Below are positions 31,303 to 35,907 of a stretch of DNA of 35,907 bases, in pieces (the first letter of the stretch is position 1; each line of letters starts with the position of its first letter). The position numbers were made by a program, and so were the translations under genes. Source of the DNA: Spirochaetales bacterium (GTDB lineage: Bacteria; Spirochaetota; Spirochaetia; Sphaerochaetales; Sphaerochaetaceae); assembly GCA_017478205.1 (NCBI GenBank), contig JAFVDZ010000043.1:1-35907 (forward strand), in the 5' to 3' direction. Under the pieces are notes generated by a model. The model was not told the origin of the DNA. It worked only from the letters and a program-made list of their open reading frames with translations, and ran no database searches.

Positions 31303-33204
31303 ATGGAATCAGAAGAATTCTCTGAATCTGTAGCTACTGAAAGCGTACAGGAGAATGAATCCAAACCAGCAAAGATCGTTATCAAGAGAACCCCTCGTGT
31401 AAAGAAGGTGGCTCCTGTTGCTGTAGAAGAGAGTGCAGAAACACCTGAGCCTTCTCAGGATGAAAGTGTTGCTGAAGAGGTAAAGACAAAAAAGCGTGCC
31501 CCAAAGAAGGTAAAGACCCAGAGTGGTGAAAAGAAGAGGGGGCGCAAGAAGAGAACTGAGGAAGAAAAGCCACAGGAAGAACTCCCTCTTGAGTTCGACG
31601 AAAGCAATCCTGAAGCAGAATCTGTTGAGATGCCAAAGCAGAATGTGGAAGAAGTAACAGTCGTTGAGACTCCTTCTGAAGAAGAAAGTTCTGCTACCAA
31701 TGCTGAGGAGAATTCAGATTCAGAGTCAAGTGTCGACGAAAATGCTCCTCGCTATGAAAGGCAGAATAGATATAACAAGTATGATAAGAGAGGCCGTTTT
31801 GACAAGAAGAATGGCAGAATGAAGGAGAGAAGACAGGAGGAGACAATCCCAGAGGTCAACCTTGAGGAGAATCCTGATGCTCCAAAGCTTTTCATCTCCG
31901 ACCTTGCTGTACTTCCAATCGAGCGTCTCAGAGGGATGGCAAAAGAAAAAGGAATAAGCGAGGAAGTCATCTTGGACTGCAGGAAGCAGGACCTTATCAA
32001 GGAGCTCATGAAGATTCATGCTCTCTCTGGAGGGGCTCTCATGGTAGAGGGTACCATCGAGGTTCTTTCCGATGGATATGGCTTTATCCGCTATTCGATA
32101 AACAGCTATCTCACAGGAACTGAGGATGTATATGTTTCTCAAGGGATGGTAAAGGGCTGTGGACTCAGAACTGGCGATACTGTCTATGGACAGCTCAAGA
32201 GCCCAAGAGATAGTGATCGCTTCCATGCAATGCTTCGCGTCCTCATGGTCAACGGACAGACCCCTCAGCAGGCAAAGCTCAGAGTACCATTCGATACTCT
32301 CACACCACTTTTCCCTAATGAGAAGCTACATCTTGAATATGCAAGCTCTTCTGAAACACCAGAGAAAATGGATCTTTCTACAAGAGTTGTCGATCTTTTC
32401 TGTCCAATAGGAAAGGGTCAGAGATCTCTTATCGTAGCTCCACCAAGAACTGGTAAGACTGTTCTGATGCAGAAGATTGCGAATGCTATCACAACAAACC
32501 ATCCTGAAGTACATCTGATCGTCCTTCTGGTCGATGAACGCCCTGAAGAGGTCACTGACATGAGACGAAGCGTAAAGGCTGAGGTTGTTGCTTCAACATT
32601 CGATGAACAGGCTACAAGACATGTCCAGGTTGCAGAAATGGTAATCGAGAAGGCCAAGAGATTGGTTGAGCAGAAGAAGGATGTTGTAATCCTTCTTGAT
32701 TCTATCACTCGTCTTGCAAGAGCCTACAACCAGACAGTTCCTGCATCAGGAAAGATCCTCTCTGGTGGTGTTGATTCCAACGCTCTTCACAAGCCAAAGA
32801 GATTCTTCGGTGCTGCAAGAAATATCGAGGAGGGTGGTTCACTTACCATCATCTCGACTGCTTTGATCGAGACTGGGTCCAGAATGGATGAAGTCATCTT
32901 TGAAGAGTTCAAGGGTACTGGTAACAATGAAATTGTACTCGACAGAAGGATGGCTGATAGCAGGAAGTTCCCTGCGATCAACATCAAGAAGTCTGGAACT
33001 AGAAGAGATGATCTTCTTCTTACCAAGGAAGAACAGACAAGACTCTTTCTTCTCAGGTCGGCTGTCAGCAATATGGACGACATTGAGATGTCAAGCTTCC
33101 TAATTGACAAGATGAAGAAAAATAACAATAATAAGGAATTCCTAGGGTCCATGTCTGCCGCAGCTAATAATACAGCTACTCAGATCATGAGCTCTGTTAA
33201 ATGA
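31303..33204 (+). CDS. rho: Transcription termination factor Rho
   Basis: This 633-residue hexameric RNA helicase terminates transcription. Residues 1-195 are a low-complexity extension with alternating acidic and basic blocks. The conserved Rho N-terminal helix domain begins at [18 protein letters not shown] (201-218), and the RNA-binding CSD follows with [11 protein letters not shown]. The ATPase core has PPRTGKT (380-386), [16 protein letters not shown] (461-476) and [21 protein letters not shown] short Asn-rich stretch sits near the C-terminus. GGAG is 8 bases before the ATG. rpmE follows, a common bacterial pairing. Confidence 0.97.
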   Translation: MESEEFSESVATESVQENESKPAKIVIKRTPRVKKVAPVAVEESAETPEPSQDESVAEEVKTKKRAPKKVKTQSGEKKRGRKKRTEEEKPQEELPLEFDESNPEAESVEMPKQNVEEVTVVETPSEEESSATNAEENSDSESSVDENAPRYERQNRYNKYDKRGRFDKKNGRMKERRQEETIPEVNLEENPDAPKLFISDLAVLPIERLRGMAKEKGISEEVILDCRKQDLIKELMKIHALSGGALMVEGTIEVLSDGYGFIRYSINSYLTGTEDVYVSQGMVKGCGLRTGDTVYGQLKSPRDSDRFHAMLRVLMVNGQTPQQAKLRVPFDTLTPLFPNEKLHLEYASSSETPEKMDLSTRVVDLFCPIGKGQRSLIVAPPRTGKTVLMQKIANAITTNHPEVHLIVLLVDERPEEVTDMRRSVKAEVVASTFDEQATRHVQVAEMVIEKAKRLVEQKKDVVILLDSITRLARAYNQTVPASGKILSGGVDSNALHKPKRFFGAARNIEEGGSLTIISTALIETGSRMDEVIFEEFKGTGNNEIVLDRRMADSRKFPAINIKKSGTRRDDLLLTKEEQTRLFLLRSAVSNMDDIEMSSFLIDKMKKNNNNKEFLGSMSAAANNTATQIMSSVK

Positions 33205-33262
33205 AATCTGGTTCACTGTGAAAGCAGTGGATGTAGGATATATAACTCGGAGGAGAAATAAA

Positions 33263-33469
33263 ATGAAGGCTGATATCCATCCAAATTACGAGCTTAGAGA
33301 AATTAAGTGCTCTTGTGGTAACGTCATCAAGACAAAGACCACTTCCAAGAACCTGACAGTTGAAATCTGTTCTGCTTGTCATCCGTTCTTTACTGGAACT
33401 CAGAAACTTGTTGATACAACCGGTCGTGTCGATCGCTTCAACAAGAGATATGCTAGTTTCAATAAGTAA
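33263..33469 (+). CDS. rpmE: 50S ribosomal protein L31, zinc-binding type
   Basis: This 68-residue L31 has [20 protein letters not shown] and the second pair [12 protein letters not shown]; the C-x-C and C-x2-C cysteines indicate the zinc form (type A). L31 bridges the subunits at the central protuberance. A longer in-frame reading begins at 33218, but GGAGGAG at 33249-33255 points to the ATG at 33263. The 58-base gap after rho has a small hairpin (CACTG-N6-CAGTG, 33214-33229). Confidence 0.95.
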   Translation: MKADIHPNYELREIKCSCGNVIKTKTTSKNLTVEICSACHPFFTGTQKLVDTTGRVDRFNKRYASFNK

Positions 33470-33484
33470 GTTTCGAATGGTCAT

Positions 33485-33520
33485 AAAAGCGGAAAGCAAA
33501 AGAGCCTTCCGCTTTTTTTT
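33485..33520 (+). terminator. Intrinsic terminator after rpmE
   Basis: AAAAGCGGAA (33485-33494) and TTCCGCTTTT (33507-33516) form a perfect 10-bp stem with a 12-base loop, and the T-run continues to 33520. It closes the rho-rpmE unit 15 bases after the stop. Confidence 0.93.
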
Positions 33521-33546
33521 GATATTCATTTTACAATTGGTCTAAT
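33519..33546 (+). promoter_or_regulatory. Possible promoter of the galactokinase-like gene
   Basis: TTGATA (33519-33524) and TCTAAT (33541-33546) are 16 bases apart. The -35 box overlaps the end of the terminator T-run. A GAGGGG ribosome site follows, 11-12 bases before the ATG at 33567. Confidence 0.45.
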
Positions 33547-33566
33547 TTCGAGGGGATTCTTGCACA

Positions 33567-34742
33567 ATGGATAAAATCATAGTTTGCCATGAGGAGTACT
33601 ATGAAACATCTCCGGAACTTATAACTGAGGTTCCTGGCGTTTGTACGCTCATGGGTGCCTTTTCCGATTTCTGCAAGGGCTATTGCCTTACAGGAACTGG
33701 TTCGCTTGCGCTCAGAGTTGCAATTTCACGAAGAGATGATTCTACTATTTCCCTTTATGATGCAACTAGAAATGAAAAGAAGCAGTTTTCACTTGGGTCT
33801 TTGAAGTTCAAGAAGGATGACAAGTGGGTAAGTTATATCAAGGGAGCCCTGTCGCAGCTTATCAGTGACGGATATACAGTTCCCTGTGGTTTGAATATTA
33901 CACTCAAGGGTGCGCTGCTCTATTGCGATAATCTCACTCTTTCCTCAGCCATTTCTGTCGGGCTCCTGAAGGCCTTGAATGAGCTGTTTTCCTTCAATAT
34001 CGACAACAATACTATAATCAGGATTTCCTATCAGGCCCTGAATCTCTATTCAAAGATCCATCCTCGTGTCAGAGATTTGATCACCATGCTCTACGCTGAG
34101 GAGGGAAAGGTCATCTACTTCGACCTGACAAGCATGAATTATACTCTCCTCGATTATCCATTCTTCGATTCAGATAATGGTGGTGCATATGGAATAATCG
34201 TAGACCCACAGATTCCTCCTCAGATTCTGAGAAATGATATTGAGGAAACTCGTCAGGATGCCCACGATTGCTGTATAAACCTCGCAAAGTGCATTACAGA
34301 TGGAACTCCACTTAGAGAGCTTTCTATCCGTGAACTTAAAAGCCGCGTAATTACTGGAATCACAGAGCACGAAAGAAGGACATGTGAGCATGTAATTGTA
34401 GAGACAGCGAAGGTTCAGAAGGGAGTTAGCTTTCTTGAAAAGGGTTTTGCTCCAGGCTTTGGGCGTGCTCTTTCCGATATCTACATCAGCCTAAGGGATA
34501 CATTCAATATCATCTGCCCTGAGGTCGATTGGCTCATGAAGAGAGCGAGTGAAGTTCGTGATGTCTACGGTGGCTCTCTCATCAGCTATGGCGCACTTGG
34601 TTCTCTCTATTTGGTACTTACCAAAGAGGCCTTTGAGGAGTATAGCCAGAAGTTTGCAGAATATGAGGTAATCTTCGGCTTCAAGCCTGAAACAAGAATC
34701 TTCTACCCTCATGGACCTGCAAAGGTAGTGAAGATCGATTAG
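33567..34742 (+). CDS. Galactokinase-like GHMP-fold protein, probable pseudokinase
   Basis: This 391-residue protein follows galactokinase from end to end, most clearly in its C-terminal half: HERRTCEHVIVETAKV, FGRALSDIYISLRD, ICPEVDWLMKRASE and the final PHGPAKVV. The active-site motifs differ. The N-terminal PGRVNLIGEHTDY-type signature reads PGVCTLMGAFSDF (23-35), the ATP loop expected as P-x-G-x-GLSSSA reads LYCDNLTLSSAIS (118-130), and the late G-x-GFGG-type motif reads YGALGS (341-346). D170, at the catalytic Asp region (RVRDLI), may persist. Kinase activity is doubtful; a binding or regulatory role is possible. surE begins at the base after its stop. Confidence 0.75.
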   Translation: MDKIIVCHEEYYETSPELITEVPGVCTLMGAFSDFCKGYCLTGTGSLALRVAISRRDDSTISLYDATRNEKKQFSLGSLKFKKDDKWVSYIKGALSQLISDGYTVPCGLNITLKGALLYCDNLTLSSAISVGLLKALNELFSFNIDNNTIIRISYQALNLYSKIHPRVRDLITMLYAEEGKVIYFDLTSMNYTLLDYPFFDSDNGGAYGIIVDPQIPPQILRNDIEETRQDAHDCCINLAKCITDGTPLRELSIRELKSRVITGITEHERRTCEHVIVETAKVQKGVSFLEKGFAPGFGRALSDIYISLRDTFNIICPEVDWLMKRASEVRDVYGGSLISYGALGSLYLVLTKEAFEEYSQKFAEYEVIFGFKPETRIFYPHGPAKVVKID

Positions 34743-35501
34743 GTGAAGATATTACTAGTCAATGATGATGGCTACAATAGAGGAGGACTTCCTTCTCTTC
34801 TTAAGGTTCTAAAAGAGAGAGGACACGAGATCTGGGTCAGTGCCCCAGAGAGAAATAGAAGTGCCTTTTCTCATTCGATGAACCTCTCAAAGCCAATTGT
34901 TTTCACTTCTTTTGGCAAGAATAAGTATTATTGCACTGGAACTCCTGCAGATTGTGTTCTCTATGCGATAAACGGGAATATCTTTCCCTCCATGCCCGAT
35001 CTTGTCATCTCTGGCATAAACAATGGTCCAAACTGCTCAACAGATATCTCCTATTCTGGAACCTGTGCTGCTGCAAGGGAAGCTATCTACAAGAAGATTC
35101 CTGCAATTGCTCTCTCTCAGGACTTTCCAAGAGATAGAGAGCGTGGCTTTGATTATGAAAGCTGTGCAAAATGGACAGCTGACAATCTTGATAAACTCTT
35201 TAAGCTGACAAGCCTCGATTCCTTTGTGAATGTAAACTTCCCGAACCCTTTCTCTGATATAGTTGAAGTGGGTGAAATTGGTTTTGTCGAATATCCAGAT
35301 TACCCTAGAAGAACAAGGATAGATGATAAATCCTTTGTCATGGAGCTACCTGAAGGAGGAGCATCTGGTATCGACATGAGAGGAAAGGGTAAAGGGGACC
35401 TTGAGATCATGAGAGAGGGAAAGATTTCGATAAATATAATCGATTGTCTCCCTGTTGTTGATGAAGAGATGATCAAAAAGGCCAGAGAAATGTTCAGATG
35501 A
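34743..35501 (+). CDS. surE: 5'/3'-nucleotidase SurE
   Basis: This 252-residue metal-dependent phosphatase acts on nucleoside monophosphates. The N-terminal NDDG (N7-D8-D9-G10), S40 (APERNRSAFS) and N93 (ISGINNGPN) are the SurE metal and phosphate residues, and TGTPADCV is also typical. It starts with GTG directly after the TAG of the galactokinase-like gene, with only AGG nearby, so translation is likely coupled. In many bacteria surE sits with pcm, nlpD and rpoS; that context is absent. Its end overlaps the next gene by 4 bases. Confidence 0.95.
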   Translation: MKILLVNDDGYNRGGLPSLLKVLKERGHEIWVSAPERNRSAFSHSMNLSKPIVFTSFGKNKYYCTGTPADCVLYAINGNIFPSMPDLVISGINNGPNCSTDISYSGTCAAAREAIYKKIPAIALSQDFPRDRERGFDYESCAKWTADNLDKLFKLTSLDSFVNVNFPNPFSDIVEVGEIGFVEYPDYPRRTRIDDKSFVMELPEGGASGIDMRGKGKGDLEIMREGKISINIIDCLPVVDEEMIKKAREMFR

Positions 35502-35776
35502 AAAAGGAAGAGTGGGAGAAACTTTGCACAAATTGTGGTCTTTGCTGCCATGAAAAGGTATTGTCCGAAGACTTGCTTTTGATAGACTTGAATGTAGCTT
35601 GTAGCTTCTACGATGAAGAGAACAAGCGTTGCAGTGTCTATAATGAACGCTTCAAAAAGTGTCCCAGATGTGAGAAGGTAAATCTCTTCAGAGCGATGTT
35701 TGCTTCATACCTTCCACCATCCTGCGGCTATGTGCTATGGGCTCATAAACATCACATAAGATTATGCAAAAATTAG
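35498..35776 (+). CDS. YcgN-like (UPF0260) cysteine-rich protein
   Basis: This 92-residue protein has ten cysteines, including LCTNCGLCCHE (C10, C13, C16, C17), NVACSFYDEENKRCSVYNER (C35, C45), KKCPRC (C55, C58) and LPPSCGYVLW (C76). The arrangement resembles YcgN/UPF0260, related to the YkgJ-type putative metal-cluster family; it probably binds iron-sulfur or zinc. It lacks the longer N- and C-terminal parts of E. coli YcgN. It starts within the surE stop (ATGA), so the two are coupled. Function is not known. Confidence 0.75.
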   Translation: MKKEEWEKLCTNCGLCCHEKVLSEDLLLIDLNVACSFYDEENKRCSVYNERFKKCPRCEKVNLFRAMFASYLPPSCGYVLWAHKHHIRLCKN

Positions 35777-35777
35777 G

Positions 35778-35907
35778 ATGTCCTCAGCTAGAGAAGACGA
35801 TGATATTCTTGCATTGACGGATGCAGGAGCCGGTGATCGTGTAATCCCTTTTAGTGAGGACATCAGGTACCTTCAACAAAAAAATACAATAGCCGGTCAT
35901 CGAATAC
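35778..35907 (+). CDS. Start of an unidentified gene (partial)
   Basis: From the ATG at 35778, one base after the preceding stop, a frame stays open for 43 codons to the window end. It begins MSSAREDDDILALTDAGAGD and continues with RVIPFSEDIRYLQQKN. Only AGG lies near the ATG, so a true start could differ. Spacing suggests it belongs to the surE unit. I do not recognise the family from this fragment. Confidence 0.5.
   Translation, partial: MSSAREDDDILALTDAGAGDRVIPFSEDIRYLQQKNTIAGHRI

Noticed and set aside
31289-31333. 14-codon frame starting at ATG 31289 and overlapping the rho start
   Set aside because: It has no ribosome site of its own, and GGAG at 31291-31294 is best explained as the rho site.
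1-35907. tRNA, rRNA, CRISPR arrays, insertion sequences or prophage genes
   Set aside because: Reading of all gaps showed no cloverleaf, rRNA segment, spaced repeats, transposase-like frame or terminal inverted repeats. The longest non-coding gap is about 174 bases (14777-14950).

Overview
The window (about 36 kb, no rRNA, tRNA, CRISPR array or mobile element seen) is a dense stretch of core chromosome, most likely from a spirochaete (Treponema/Sphaerochaeta-like; genus not resolved). The reasons are gene order and content. The S10-spc-alpha ribosomal protein superoperon runs secY directly into rpmJ (no adk, map, infA) and rpsK directly into rpoA (no rpsD). It is followed a little downstream by grpE and dnaK, an order I recall from Treponema pallidum. 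A large membrane-anchored coiled-coil protein sits just before grpE. S14 is the short zinc form, RNase Y replaces RNase E, and Lnt implies triacylated lipoproteins.

Layout. (1) 1-11818, plus strand: end of rplC, then rplD-W-B, rpsS, rplV, rpsC, rplP, rpmC, rpsQ, rplN-X-E, rpsN(Z), rpsH, rplF-R, rpsE, rpmD, rplO, secY, rpmJ, rpsM, rpsK, rpoA and rplQ, closed by a strong intrinsic terminator. (2) 11884-14240: a good promoter and the rny-ymdB pair, meeting a convergent GerMN-domain membrane protein. (3) 14825-19392: der, a HAD hydrolase and the coiled-coil protein, preceded by a leader able to form an H-type pseudoknot. (4) 19398-23340: grpE-dnaK-dnaJ with no hrcA or CIRCE operator, and stem-loops in the gaps. 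(5) 23345-26434: rlmB, convergent with a dusB-purD-like unit on the minus strand. (6) 26490-30034 and beyond: ricT (PSP1/YaaT family), rpsT, HU, lnt and cinA. (7) 31303-33520: rho-rpmE with a strong terminator. (8) 33567-end: a galactokinase-like protein, surE, a YcgN-like Cys-rich protein and the start of one more gene, tightly packed.

Functionally the window joins translation (ribosomal proteins, Der, RlmB, DusB), transcription (RpoA, Rho), mRNA turnover (RNase Y, YmdB, RicT), folding and secretion (GrpE/DnaK/DnaJ, SecY, Lnt) and damage or nucleotide clean-up (CinA, SurE).

There is no obvious new defence or mobile system. The most unusual signals are: (a) three enzyme-family proteins whose recognised catalytic motifs look replaced (PurD-like, the PncC domain of CinA, and the GalK-like protein); (b) a perfect 12-bp terminator-type hairpin inside the first codons of lnt; (c) the pseudoknot-capable der leader; (d) a RicT with an additional four-cysteine cluster; and (e) several transcription-unit heads that look leaderless. 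Motif comparisons are from memory of the families; no alignment or database search was run.
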